64,000 bases of DNA from Burkholderia sp. PAMC 26561 (GTDB lineage: Bacteria; Pseudomonadota; Gammaproteobacteria; Burkholderiales; Burkholderiaceae): NCBI RefSeq assembly GCF_001557535.2, contig NZ_CP014309.1, forward strand, positions 372,001 to 436,000, written 5' to 3'. Position numbers and translations under genes: made by a program. Positions within the stretch are counted from its first letter, which is position 1. The number at the start of each line of letters is the position of its first letter. Shown one piece after another: positions 48,893-57,822 of this stretch. The notes beneath the pieces were generated by a model that had not been told where the DNA came from, ran no database searches, and worked only from the letters and a program-made list of their open reading frames with translations.

Positions 48893-49651
48893 TTACGGCC
48901 GGTCATCAACAATGCCGGTGCTTTTGAGTTCGCCGGCATTGAGGTGGATGCTGGCGCAGACTAGATCTGCGAAGGAGGCGACACACATCTTTCGCATGAT
49001 TCTGCTGCGATGTACCTTAACCGTGATGATGCTGATCCCAAGAGCATCAGCAATCTGTTTGTTTCTCTTGCCGTTCGTCAGCATCACCATTACCTGATGC
49101 TCGCGGGGAGTCAATGTAGCGTGGCGTCGCCGCAAAGCACCGAGCACGGATACGACCCCGTTCGTCGGCCGATTCACATGGACCGCTCGATTTACTGCTG
49201 AGATTAGCGCGTCAAAATCGACCGGCTTTAGCAAGAGGTTTGCAGCACCCGACTTCATCACCTTGACTGCGGTGCGGACGTCGGCGGTACTCATGAGATG
49301 GATCACAGGAAGATCGACAGATAGAGAAACGAGCCGTTTCTGCTCTCCGTTAGCGCATGCACTTAGAAATGAGGAATCCAGTATCAGGCAACACGCGGCT
49401 CCGCATTTCGCCGCTGCAAAAAACTCGCTGACAGAGTTGAACTCCGTCATGCTGTATCCGCTCGCCTGTAATGCATCTTCGATTGCTTCTCTGGTTTTTT
49501 TATCTTCATTCAACAGGGCAATCACTGTACTGGGTTCAGATTCGCCAGCATGGCTGTTTGGGCTGGACGCGGTCAAGTCGCGAATCGACGAAGTGGTAAA
49601 GGTCGCTACTGAAATCTCCGCGCGCGCGGAATTGAAATGTGGTGCGACCAT
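48893..49651 (-). CDS. FixJ/StyR-like response regulator (receiver + LuxR helix-turn-helix)
   Basis: A 252-residue protein with a non-domain N-terminus of about 40 residues, a receiver domain, and a C-terminal LuxR domain (LTPREHQVMVMLTNGKRNKQ, then IADALGISIITVKVHRSRIM). The phosphate-accepting Asp is present in CLILDSSF, and the conserved Lys in LLLKPVD. The acidic pair is changed to Asn-Glu-Asp (LLNEDKKTR). No histidine kinase is nearby. It is in the same direction as the second FixJ-like gene, 220 bp downstream of it. Confidence 0.85.
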   Translation of the reverse strand: MVAPHFNSARAEISVATFTTSSIRDLTASSPNSHAGESEPSTVIALLNEDKKTREAIEDALQASGYSMTEFNSVSEFFAAAKCGAACCLILDSSFLSACANGEQKRLVSLSVDLPVIHLMSTADVRTAVKVMKSGAANLLLKPVDFDALISAVNRAVHVNRPTNGVVSVLGALRRRHATLTPREHQVMVMLTNGKRNKQIADALGISIITVKVHRSRIMRKMCVASFADLVCASIHLNAGELKSTGIVDDRP

Positions 49652-49871
49652 TTACCTTCTCCTCGTGCGAAGCAAGCTAGTGCCTGTCATCAGGTTGAGT
49701 TGCAGATATGCTGGAGCGAATATTCTCAAGACATTTGTCAAAAGCACGCGACTTCAGCACTGTTTGGATCTATCTGAGCGTGCAGCCTGAATAAGATAGA
49801 GCCGTGATTACATCTGCACATTTTCAATTAAAAGAACTTGGTATTAGCCGGCAAACGGCGGTCCCAAGGCG

Positions 49872-50765
49872 TTACGCCGCTATGTCTGCGCTATCTTCAA
49901 AAACCGCGTCATCCTGGCTATCCAGAAGCCCGAGCACACCCGCGATCTTGACGAGGTCAGCAAATGTCGTTGCACCCATCTTTCTCATAGCGCTCCCTCG
50001 GTGCATCTTGATAGTGATCACGCTAAGGCCCAGCGCATAGGCGACCTGTTTGTTTAACGATCCTTTAACGACAGCCGTCATGATTTGACGCTCTCTTTGT
50101 GTCAATGTGTTGAAGCGTTCTGCAAATTGCGTGGTGGCAGCTGTTTTTCCCTGCTGTTTCCCGTCCAGAGAAAAGGCATTGTTGACGGCATCAAACAGCT
50201 CCGCTTCGGTTGGCATCAAGGGCAATACGTCTACGGCACCGGCGAGCATCACCTGTACCGCGAATGCTACGTCGTGATTCGCTGTGATGAAGATGACAGG
50301 CATTTTGTTGCTCGACGACTGCACGATCTCCTGCGCAATTGTCCCGTCCATTCCAGCGACGCATCGACCAACAATCAGGCACGCACGATGAGCTGACCGG
50401 GGCTCGTTGGACAGTTCCGAGTAATCCTTCAACTTGACGACGCGGATACCGGCCGAACAGAGCGACGCTCGCAGAAACTCAAAAACGAGTGGTTTTTCGA
50501 CAAGTAGAAACACAGTGCCTAGCTCGTCAGCAGAAGAAGTTTGCGCACTGCACCCATCTTGAACGACTGGAGCGTCGCCCACGTTGACGCTATAGGGCTG
50601 ACCACTATCTTGACCAAGCTGACCGCCTGCCTCGAGCTGTTCGGCAGCGCCATCAAATTGAGCTAGCGGTTTCGTCCGGAGGAGGCGTGGCGGCCGGTCA
50701 GCGGGCATAGGATCGCCGTCGTCCCGTTTGACGAAATGGCGCTTCGTGAATGAGTCCATGAGCAC
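49872..50765 (-). CDS. FixJ-like regulator with degenerate receiver domain
   Basis: A 297-residue regulator. After a basic, Pro-rich N-terminal stretch it has a receiver-like domain (GTVFLLVEKPLVFEFLRASL) and a C-terminal LuxR helix-turn-helix (LTQRERQIMTAVVKGSLNKQ, VAYALGLSVITIKMHRGSAM). The expected phospho-Asp is missing: the strand reads ACLIVGRCVAGMDG where family members have LD. The acidic pair and the conserved Lys (LPLMPTE) are also lost. It is therefore likely to work without phosphorylation. It is a paralogue of the regulator 220 bp downstream. Confidence 0.82.
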   Translation of the reverse strand: MLMDSFTKRHFVKRDDGDPMPADRPPRLLRTKPLAQFDGAAEQLEAGGQLGQDSGQPYSVNVGDAPVVQDGCSAQTSSADELGTVFLLVEKPLVFEFLRASLCSAGIRVVKLKDYSELSNEPRSAHRACLIVGRCVAGMDGTIAQEIVQSSSNKMPVIFITANHDVAFAVQVMLAGAVDVLPLMPTEAELFDAVNNAFSLDGKQQGKTAATTQFAERFNTLTQRERQIMTAVVKGSLNKQVAYALGLSVITIKMHRGSAMRKMGATTFADLVKIAGVLGLLDSQDDAVFEDSADIAA

Positions 50766-51423
50766 TCCTTCGGCGCCATGTAGTCAAAAACGATCAATCG
50801 ATGTTCGCGATTGGTCGCTCGTTTTTTGTTGTGCCGAGCACTGCGCGTATTGCACGTCTGGGTGCGTCAAGCGAGGTTAGCGCTTGAAGCGAGATCGCCG
50901 GCTGCATTCGATGAGGGCATTGGCGTCATAACATCGTAGCGGATTAGATACTTGCGCACCCTAGTTGAAAACTGCAAAGTTCTGGAACGTTCTGATGCAC
51001 GGTGAATCAGTGTGTCGTGCTGGATCTATCAAGGTCAGTGAGTAACTGACGGTAGCGCTTGCCGGGGCCACACATTGCGACACGGACTGCTAGACTAGGA
51101 CTCTGCAGATTGCGAATGCGACGTGGAGGTAGGTTATTGAGCCGGTATCATCGCCTCGCGGGCGCTTCACCACAGAGTTCGTCTGAGCGTCGGAGCGAGA
51201 TTTCTGGGCTCGGGACCGGTCGTAAGGCGCGCTACGGCGATCCATTCCGCTGGCGCGCACGTCAAAGTCCGAGAAGGCCACGGTATCCCAGACGAGTTCG
51301 TCATCGCCGCGTGAAAGCGCGTGGAACGCAGTTTCCCCTCCCAAGGACGTTCGGCGGTGTGCCATCCATAGTGCTGTGCGTTCCTGGCTTCCAGTAACGC
51401 TCTTACGGACATGCGTGAGCCTA
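50766..51423. other. Intergenic region before the IS630 element
   Basis: About 650 bp with no gene that can be supported. It should contain the promoter of the FixJ-like pair (minus strand). Confidence 0.4.
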
Positions 51424-52583
51424 GTGTGCTGTTCCGCCGTTAACTGAACTATGTTTGCGTAGGATGTTGGTATCAACGGAACTGGAAATACCAACATGCC
51501 AATGGGACGACCGAAGGTGGGGTGACGTTGAACGAAGCCGAACAATCGCAGCTTGCTTCGATGGCGCGCTCGCGCTCGATTCCGGCTGCATTGGTTACGC
51601 GGGCACGCATTGTTCTGGCTGCGGTCGCTGGTCGAACCAAATAGCGAGATTGTGCGGCGCTTGCAACTCATGCGCGCCACGGTCGATAAATGGCGCGCCC
51701 GGTTCCTTGAACAACGCATCAACGTTCTGTACGACGAAGTGCGGCCCGGCAAGCCCCGCACGATCGATGACGAGCGGGTGGTCGAGTTGATCCACCGGAC
51801 GTTGCATACCAAGCCTGCCGACGGCTCCATGCATTGGAGCGTACGCACCTTTGCCGCGGAGACGACAATCTCTGCGACTAGCGTCCATCGATTTTTCAAA
51901 TTGCTGCGCCTCCAGCCGCACTGCAGCGAGAGCTTTAAACTGTCCATCAATCCGTTCTTCATCGAGAAACTGCGCGACGTGGTCGGCCTGTACCTGAGCC
52001 CCCCAGAGAACGCACTGGTGCTGTGCGCAGACGAGAAAAGCCAATGCCAAGCGCTTGAACGCACGCAGCCCATGCTGCCGATGGGCCTCGGTCACGTTGA
52101 GGGCGTCACGCATGACTATGTCCGTCACGGCACCACCACGCTGTTTGCGGCCCTGAATGTGCTCAACGGCGCGGTACTGGTCGCCTGCAAGCCGCGTCAC
52201 CGGAACCATGAGTTTCTGTCGTTCCTGCGCGAGATTGACAAGGCGGCGCCCGAAGGTCTCGACGTGCACTGCATCGTCGACAACTACGGTGCCCACAAGC
52301 ATCCCACGGTCAAGGCATGGCTGGCTGCGCGGCCTCGGTGGCACATGCATTTCTCCCCACTTATAGTCCGTGGCTTAACCAGGCGGAATGCTTCTTCGCG
52401 TTGATCACCGGCAAGGCCATACGTCGCGGTTCGTTCGGCTCGGTCAAGCAACTCATTAAGCGTATTGACGAAGTCGTGTCCCACTACAACGAGAATTGCG
52501 AACCTTTTACGTGGACCGCTTCCACTGACTCCGTCCTCGCAAAGCTACAAAGACTTTGTACGAGCATCAGCGGAACGGAACAC
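51424..52583 (+). mobile_element. IS630-family insertion sequence, ends preserved
   Basis: The ends gtgtgctgttccgccg (left) and gtgttccgttccgctg (right, reverse complement) are imperfect inverted repeats, and both are flanked by TA, the usual IS630 target duplicated on insertion. The transposase inside is frameshifted. Confidence 0.82.
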
Positions 52584-52586
52584 TAG
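51496..52586 (+). pseudogene. IS630-family transposase, at least three frameshifts
   Basis: The protein can be pieced together as MPMGRPKVG, then VTLNEAEQSQLASMARSRS through RIVLAAVAGRT, then NSEIVRRLQLMRATVDKWRA (helix-turn-helix), CADEKSQCQALERT (first catalytic Asp), VDNYGAHKHPTVKAWL (second Asp) and YSPWLNQAECFFALITGKAI (Glu). Frames change near 51512, near 51640 (one extra A) and near 52356 (one C lost). All catalytic residues are still coded, so decay looks recent, but no active protein is made. Confidence 0.87.
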
Positions 52587-52783
52587 GTTGTCTTTGGCTT
52601 AGCTGCTGAAACATCCAGAGCACGATTTTCATGTGCATCACCTTGATTTTGATCAGTCAAATTCACACCAATCAACGGGATAGTCTCGACGTCTATCACG
52701 CTGTAGTTTAGGTGATCGTACAGCGGGCGCGACCGGTTGTTTTCACTGCCGTCGCAGTGGTGTTTGCATTTGCACCCTCTCAC
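52583..52783 (-). CDS. Small protein of unknown function, possible C-terminal part of a split gene
   Basis: A GTG start has a strong AAGGAG site 6 nt upstream, giving 66 residues: a Cys/His-rich start (GCKCKHHCDG) and then RPLYDHLNYSVIDVETIPLI and NLTDQNQGDAHENRALDVSA. It overlaps the upstream frame by four bases. The sequence pattern resembles the tail of a Burkholderia family I remember as DUF3005, but I am not sure. Its stop is shared with the IS630 right boundary region, so the IS may have altered it. Confidence 0.45.
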   Translation of the reverse strand: MRGCKCKHHCDGSENNRSRPLYDHLNYSVIDVETIPLIGVNLTDQNQGDAHENRALDVSAAKPKTT

Positions 52784-53106
52784 ACAGTTCTCCTTTTGGG
52801 ATCAATGGCGTACACGCTGATTCGCGGAACTGCGGCCGGAACCGTCATCATCGAGATGTTTTTGCCGTCGCTGTATGCGATCTGATTCCGAGTCAGCGCG
52901 CCGACCAATGAGACGGACGCAGGTGCGCCGCCCTTGCCCCATTTCTGAGCGCTTCGCTTGACGGACGCACGGTCTTGCGCGCGACCGCGCGTCCGAAGAT
53001 GCATCCGGCGCCGCTGCCGGTTCGTTGTCCTTGACCCGACCGCGTTGTTGCAAAGCGGGAAGGCATCTGACAGTTGGCTTTTGCAGTTGTTATTGTCGCG
53101 GCGCAC
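52780..53106 (-). CDS. Small protein of unknown function, coupled to the 66-residue gene
   Basis: A 108-codon frame whose second half (SLVGALTRNQIAYSDGKNIS, MMTVPAAVPRISVYAIDPKR) reads like real protein, while the first half is basic and low in structure. The GTGA overlap with the next frame suggests either coupling of two small genes or a single ancestral gene split by a frameshift near 52780. Function unknown. Confidence 0.35.
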   Translation of the reverse strand: MRRDNNNCKSQLSDAFPLCNNAVGSRTTNRQRRRMHLRTRGRAQDRASVKRSAQKWGKGGAPASVSLVGALTRNQIAYSDGKNISMMTVPAAVPRISVYAIDPKRRTV

Positions 53107-53131
53107 CGTTGCGAGTCGGGCATGTTAGCGT

Positions 53132-53346
53132 CGGTGCAAAACCGCCATTAAACGGCGGCGAGAATGCGCTTTATGGCGCGACCGAGGTCGCGCCCAGCAC
53201 CAGTTTTTTGTCCCTTCGCGGGGTCAAGGATTCGCTTCGCCAAGCTGCGCTTGCCCTTGACCCCGCTACGAGACATTTTGCTCGGGAGTTGCTCAAAAAC
53301 CGTTCCCGGAAAACTCATGCCCCCGTTTAATGGCGGATTTCGACCG
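53132..53346. mobile_element. Possible MITE-like element, 215 bp
   Basis: The two ends are 28-bp inverted repeats matching at 24 positions, sharing the perfect core ccgccattaaacgg. Inside are a perfect palindrome gcgcgacc-ga-ggtcgcgc (53176-53193) and a long hairpin with arms ggggtcaagg (53220-53229) and ccttgacccc (53255-53264). No transposase gene is present. I could not find a target duplication. A minus-strand frame of 73 codons crosses it (53148-53369; MSRSGVKGKRSLAKRILDPA) without further support. Confidence 0.5.
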
Positions 53347-53667
53347 CCGTTCACAGGGCAAAAGCTCATCTCTCGCCGAAGGATTAAACCCGGATGCTAC
53401 CGCTCGTGGTCCGTATCTCGCGCAGTCACAAGTATCTGTCAGAAGCATGCAGATGCCACTGCCGACGCGTTCACTACTGTCTTCGCGCGCAACCCATAGG
53501 GGCAACCGACGCATCGACCCGTTCGATATCTTGCGCCTCTCCAACAGCAGGCAAACTCCATGGAACCAGACCTAGGTCTGATTGTCTGCTATAGCCCTCT
53601 GCGCTATAAACAATCTGACATTGATCTTTGGATGGGGACACGGGCTTAAGGGTCGGGGGAGGAATTT
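53347..53667. other. Upstream region of the AraC gene
   Basis: About 320 bp with no gene. It includes the perfect 12-bp palindrome agacctaggtct (53568-53579), which may be a regulator site for the AraC-SDR genes. Confidence 0.4.
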
Positions 53668-54762
53668 GTGAGCAACGCAACAATGCATTCGGTCTGGTTC
53701 TTGTTATTCGACGAATCCTTGCTCCTCGACCTGTGCGGACCGCTGCAGGACCTCTCTATGGCTAATCAGGAGCTCATGTGCGCCGGGCTGGCTCCTTATT
53801 ACCAGACGACCTTGTTAGGAAAGGAAGTTAGGTCCTATTTCAATTCCGCCCGTGTAGAACCAGACGCTCAGGCTCTGCAGAAAACGCTATATCCGCCTGC
53901 TGGCAATCCAGACGCCTTCAATACCTCCAGGACTGGTCATTTGAGTCGTTGGCTACCGGCGTATGCACGGCAAATTGCACGGCTGGCTTCGGTTCCTGCC
54001 GGTGCGTTCTTTCTCGCGAAGACGGGGGCTCTCGCCAAAAGACGAGTCAATGATAATTCGGCTACGTGCCACAAAGTCGCGATTGCCATTCCCGCGGTTA
54101 GGTCCGGAACATTCGTAGTTCATGTCAGAGACGTGGCCGATAGGATACCGGCTGGATTAACGGCTGGAATTGACAAGTCTGTGGCCACGGTCGAGGCGGA
54201 CCTAGGCCGGGCGATTGCGACGAATCTTGCGAATAAAGCGATTGCGCCTTGCGAACCTGCCATCGAGCGATTTCAGGGCAGCAAAACCCGACGCGGTCAG
54301 TTGGTCGGCGATCCTCGAATTAGGTATCTTTGTGTGTTCATTTTAGCAAACCTCAATTCTGATCTCTCTGTGCCCGCACTCGCAGAGAGAATGAACATGA
54401 GTCGCCGGACTTTCGCGCGGTTTTTCGTTACGAACACGGGCCTTACGCCGGCCCGAGCGATCGAACAAATGCGTATCGAGAGTGCATGCGATTTCATCGA
54501 AGGTTCAGACCGCCCCATCAAATGGATTGCTTACACATGCGGCTTCGGGTCATCGGAAATGATGCGAAGAGCATTCGTACGAAATCTGCGCATATCTCCA
54601 AGTGAGTTTCGAAGGCGATTGACAGTCGACCAAGAAGACCATTTGATACGCCGGCAAAAAACAAAACCGAATCATGACCTAAACAGGAGTGCCAACGGCA
54701 AGTCAACCGGCGAGACGCTGCCGACAATACCGAATGTGCAATGCCGTAACGCACGGAGATGA
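53668..54762 (+). CDS. AraC-family regulator with DJ-1/PfpI-like N-terminal domain (GlxA type)
   Basis: A 364-residue regulator. The GTG start has a GGGAGGA site 6 nt upstream. Residues about 8-190 follow the DJ-1/PfpI-like domain of GlxA regulators (VWFLLFDESLLLDLCGPLQD, ASVPAGAFFLAKTGALAKRR), but the usual ATTHW segment is altered to SATCHK, so catalysis is unlikely. The C-terminal AraC double helix-turn-helix is complete (LSVPALAERMNMSRRTFARF, IKWIAYTCGFGSSEMMRRAF). The stop overlaps the short-chain dehydrogenase gene (ATGA), so it probably regulates its own operon. Confidence 0.87.
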   Translation: MSNATMHSVWFLLFDESLLLDLCGPLQDLSMANQELMCAGLAPYYQTTLLGKEVRSYFNSARVEPDAQALQKTLYPPAGNPDAFNTSRTGHLSRWLPAYARQIARLASVPAGAFFLAKTGALAKRRVNDNSATCHKVAIAIPAVRSGTFVVHVRDVADRIPAGLTAGIDKSVATVEADLGRAIATNLANKAIAPCEPAIERFQGSKTRRGQLVGDPRIRYLCVFILANLNSDLSVPALAERMNMSRRTFARFFVTNTGLTPARAIEQMRIESACDFIEGSDRPIKWIAYTCGFGSSEMMRRAFVRNLRISPSEFRRRLTVDQEDHLIRRQKTKPNHDLNRSANGKSTGETLPTIPNVQCRNARR

Positions 54763-55598
54763 TCATGAACTTTCGTCAAGGAATGGGAACAGCTGTCATA
54801 ACTGGCGCGTCATCAGGTATCGGCGCAATTTACGCGGACCGTATGGCGGGCCGTGGGTACGACGTTGTGCTCGTTGCGCGCAACGAGCGACGTCTTGGCG
54901 AGGTCGCTGACCGTGTGGGTATGGCACACGGAAGATCGGTAACAGCCGTTATAGCCGACCTTAACAATCAAGCTGACCTGCATCTTCTGGAAGCGCGAAT
55001 CCGGACTGAGAAGAGCATCACGATGCTCGTGAACTGTGCCGGCTTTGGAGCTGTTTCATCCCTGGTCGATTCGGATGTTGACCACATGGAAGACATGATC
55101 TTGTTGAACATCCGCGCCCTGACGCGATTGACGCATGCGGTTGCGCCCGCCTTCGTGGCTCGAGGTACGGGGACCATAATCAATATAGCGTCCATTCTGG
55201 CCATTCAGCCAGCGATCCTGAATAGCGTATATGGTGCGACCAAAGCGTACGTCCTTGCCTTCACGCAGGCCCTACATCATGAACTTTCCGCGAGGGGCGT
55301 GCGCATCCACATCGTTCTACCCGGCCCAACGGTGACAGACTTCTGGCGGGTAGCCGGAATGGCCCATACGAGCTTGCCTGACGACTGGATGATGACGGCG
55401 GAGGACGTAGTAGACGCCTCACTGGACGGGCTCGACCGAGGGGAAATTGTGACTCTACCATCGCTACAAGACCCGGCCGACTGGTGCTCGTTCGATGCGG
55501 ACCGTCACATATTTTTTCAAAAGCTTCTGCATTCGACGCCCGCGCCTCGTTATCGGAGCTCAAGCACAGGCGCTGCGCGCGCAATAACGGACGCGTAG
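54759..55598 (+). CDS. Short-chain dehydrogenase/reductase
   Basis: A 279-residue SDR oxidoreductase. The nucleotide-binding motif TGASSGIGAIYADRMA is at the N-terminus, NCAGFG follows, and the catalytic Ser (NIASILA), Tyr and Lys (VYGATKAY) are all present. The Arg after the first strand (VARNERR) favours NADP(H). The start overlaps the AraC stop; the ATG at 54765 is an equally possible start. It lies 55 bp before the glutathione S-transferase gene, and both may detoxify a reactive carbonyl or electrophile. Confidence 0.9.
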   Translation: MIMNFRQGMGTAVITGASSGIGAIYADRMAGRGYDVVLVARNERRLGEVADRVGMAHGRSVTAVIADLNNQADLHLLEARIRTEKSITMLVNCAGFGAVSSLVDSDVDHMEDMILLNIRALTRLTHAVAPAFVARGTGTIINIASILAIQPAILNSVYGATKAYVLAFTQALHHELSARGVRIHIVLPGPTVTDFWRVAGMAHTSLPDDWMMTAEDVVDASLDGLDRGEIVTLPSLQDPADWCSFDADRHIFFQKLLHSTPAPRYRSSSTGAARAITDA

Positions 55599-55653
55599 CC
55601 TACGCGCTTCGCGGCGCCACGCATTTGAAGTTGCTTCCTCAAAGGAATACCTG

Positions 55654-56277
55654 ATGTCGACATCTTTGGAGCTTTACGGCGCCAAGACCGGTAATTGCTT
55701 GCGGGTCTCAATTGCACTCGAAGAGGCATCGCTGTCCTACAAAATCCGACCCATGGACCTCGCTGGAGGACAGCAACGTGCGGAGGAACACCTCTCGCTG
55801 AATCCGGCAGGGAAGGTCCCGGTCCTGGTCGAGCGTCGGGCATGCGGCAGCCGCTTCGTGCTCACACAGTCCAATGCAATTCTTCTCTATATTGCACAGA
55901 AATCGTGCTCGTGCCTGTTGCCCGATGATCCGCAAAATCGTGGGCGCGCGTACGAAAGATTCTTTTACTTCGTGACAGACGTCATCGCGCCTAACCATGC
56001 GTCATTCGCTCTTCGGGACCGCTCAAGTTCGCAGGCGGCCTCCCTGCTGAACGAACGTGCAATCGCCGCATTGAAATTCGCAGATACCTTCGTTAGACGT
56101 TCCCGATACATGGCCGGCGATCAATTCTCCATCGCGGATATTTGCGCGCTCACGATAACGGGCTCGCTTAGTTCTGGCCTAGATTGGCGCGCCGTCCCGA
56201 ACTTGCAGCGCTGGTTCTATGATGTAGCCGAGCGCCCGTCAGTCCAACGCGGTCTGAAAGCCTTCGATGGCATTTAA
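55654..56277 (+). CDS. Glutathione S-transferase family protein
   Basis: A 207-residue cytosolic GST. The N-terminal thioredoxin-like domain has LYGAKTGNCLRVSIALEEAS, KVPVLVERR (cis-Pro), and LTQSNAILLYIAQ (the Ser-containing gamma-glutamyl site). The C-terminal helical domain includes FSIADICALTI. It is likely the third gene of the AraC-SDR-GST group. The electrophile it handles is unknown. Confidence 0.9.
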   Translation: MSTSLELYGAKTGNCLRVSIALEEASLSYKIRPMDLAGGQQRAEEHLSLNPAGKVPVLVERRACGSRFVLTQSNAILLYIAQKSCSCLLPDDPQNRGRAYERFFYFVTDVIAPNHASFALRDRSSSQAASLLNERAIAALKFADTFVRRSRYMAGDQFSIADICALTITGSLSSGLDWRAVPNLQRWFYDVAERPSVQRGLKAFDGI

Positions 56278-56295
56278 AGCAACACATTCCTTGTC

Positions 56296-56350
56296 TTTGC
56301 GGATCGGCTCGACCGTTTTAGGGTCGGCCTTCTCGTCGTTGATCCGCAAA
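56296..56350. repeat. Nested 55-bp inverted repeat downstream of the GST gene
   Basis: Outer arms tttgcggatc (56296-56305) and gatccgcaaa (56341-56350) are perfect complements. Inside, cgacc (56310-56314) pairs with ggtcg (56322-56326). It may end transcription of the AraC-SDR-GST operon in a Rho-dependent way or be a mobile palindromic repeat; no T-run follows. Confidence 0.6.
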
Positions 56351-56639
56351 ACAAATTTGTCAGGCCAGCAGGAGCGACATGGAGTTGGTCGGCGAGAGTG
56401 ATACCGACAACGGGACGGGTCTCTTACGTTGAATAATTGTTCAAGGAATCAAGGAGCAGGGCCTACCAATAACCGTATCGCCGCACTACTACTATGCAAC
56501 AACCATCCATCGTTGGACATTCGGCGGAGCGCTTGAAAAGGTGATGCATAGCATCCGGATGTTCGACCAAAAGGGGCCAAACACACCGAAAGAATCTGAA
56601 GGATCCGGGGCGGACTTTTCTCGACTAATACAATCAGAG
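56351..56639. other. Short interval between hairpin and IS110 remnant
   Basis: About 290 bp with no gene recognised. Confidence 0.35.
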
Positions 56640-57171
56640 CGAAGAACAGCGTGCCCGGTACAGCCTGTTCAACCTCGTGAAGGCGCTCGCGAACATCGGC
56701 TATGCCAGCGGCGCGACCGGCTGTGAGGACCACACCGATTTGTACAAGAGGCCGTGAAGTTGATTGACCTGCATGGTGCGGGATTTGATCAGCAGTAAGC
56801 GCATCGATGCAAAACCAAGGTCGCTTGCTGCTCGACCGTCTTTGGCGCTACATAGCGCTTCCCGCGTTGCTGCGCGGCCATACAAATCGCTCGCGCGTCG
56901 GCTGCATCAGTTTCGTTGGTTTGAACGAACGGGCGAGCAAACTTCGCGTGCGGCAACTTGACCTCGTGGGCTAACGTGCTGTCTTCCGGGCGCACTAATG
57001 CGCACTGCCACACGCTTCCAAGGCTACACGACCCGCTATTCGCTGACCGAGAAACTCGATCAGCTGCTGCCTCGTAAACTGCCGGTTAACGATTTCCCCA
57101 GTGTCGCTTTCAGCCCAATTCATTTGAAAGACGCGTTTCGAAATGTCCAGCCCGTAGGTCGAGGTATCCAT
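56640..57171 (-). pseudogene. IS110-family transposase remnant (third IS110 type)
   Basis: Read leftward from an ATG at 57171: MDTSTYGLDISKRVFQMNWA, GRVALEACGSAH followed by a stop, then in another frame AHEVKLPHAKFARPFVQTNE, TDAADARAICMAAQQRGKRY and VEQQATLVLHR, and then AGIADVRERLHEVEQAVPGT. These are the N-terminal RuvC-like domain and central helices of an IS110 transposase. The C-terminal domain is missing. Several frame changes are present. Confidence 0.78.
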
Positions 57172-57540
57172 GACGATTACTCCCTTTCGAGTGGTAGCGG
57201 TAGCAACACTCTGCCACATTGACTCCGTTCGGCTTTGCGCTGTCATCACTCGGGATACTTTCTGGCGCTTATGTGTCGAATTCCCCGTAGGGGGCGGCGT
57301 TCACCCCAGCTATCCATCAACTAGCAAAATCTGGCGCACCCCTTGTGGATGACCGAGCGAACGGCCAGCGAATTGAGCCGACCAACGCATCCGGCATCGT
57401 GCGTCTTTTGTTGCCAACGCCGGCGCTAAAGGTCAAGTGCACCTTGACGCCTGGGTTGGGAGGCTCGTATCTGTCTCTTGCTTCGATAACACTTCAATTG
57501 CAAATCAAGCAGGGCCTCCCTCGCATTTAGTGCGGTCGTC
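57172..57540. other. Intergenic region, nothing recognised
   Basis: About 370 bp, including the likely outer end of the IS110 remnant. No gene or hairpin is supported. Confidence 0.35.
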
Positions 57541-57822
57541 CTACAGCAGCATGCCAAGGGGAAGCAAAGGCCCAATCGGCAACAATTCGAACTTGAGAAG
57601 GTTTGCCTTCACCAGAGGAAGTTCGCCTAGGATCTTCCCGGCCGCCTCTGCTGTGTCGACGTTCATCAGGAAAATGACACCCGCCTCTTTCTCACGCAGC
57701 CAAAACTGTTCCATCTTGTCCTCGAGATAGATTTTCAGCGTCGCCGGCACTTCCTTCGGCAGAATTTCCAGGCGTTGCTCGGGCGTTAGAGGAGTGAGCG
57801 TACCCACGGCCATCACTTTCAT
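57541..57822 (-). CDS. Small YCII/muconolactone-isomerase-fold-like protein
   Basis: A 93-residue protein beginning MKVMAVGTLTPLTPEQRLEI, with KMEQFWLREKEAGVIFLMNV, AAGKILGELPLV and an end rich in Leu/Pro (FELLPIGPLLPLGMLL). The pattern is that of small dimeric alpha-beta barrels related to muconolactone isomerase/YciI. A GGAG site is 8 nt before the ATG. It stands alone, facing away from the nitrile hydratase operon. No catalytic residues can be assigned. Confidence 0.7.
   Translation of the reverse strand: MKVMAVGTLTPLTPEQRLEILPKEVPATLKIYLEDKMEQFWLREKEAGVIFLMNVDTAEAAGKILGELPLVKANLLKFELLPIGPLLPLGMLL

Noticed and set aside
51090..52073. Long minus-strand open frame of 327 codons
   Set aside because: It runs antisense over the IS630 transposase, has no ribosome site or motif, and shows Arg/Ser-rich shadow composition.
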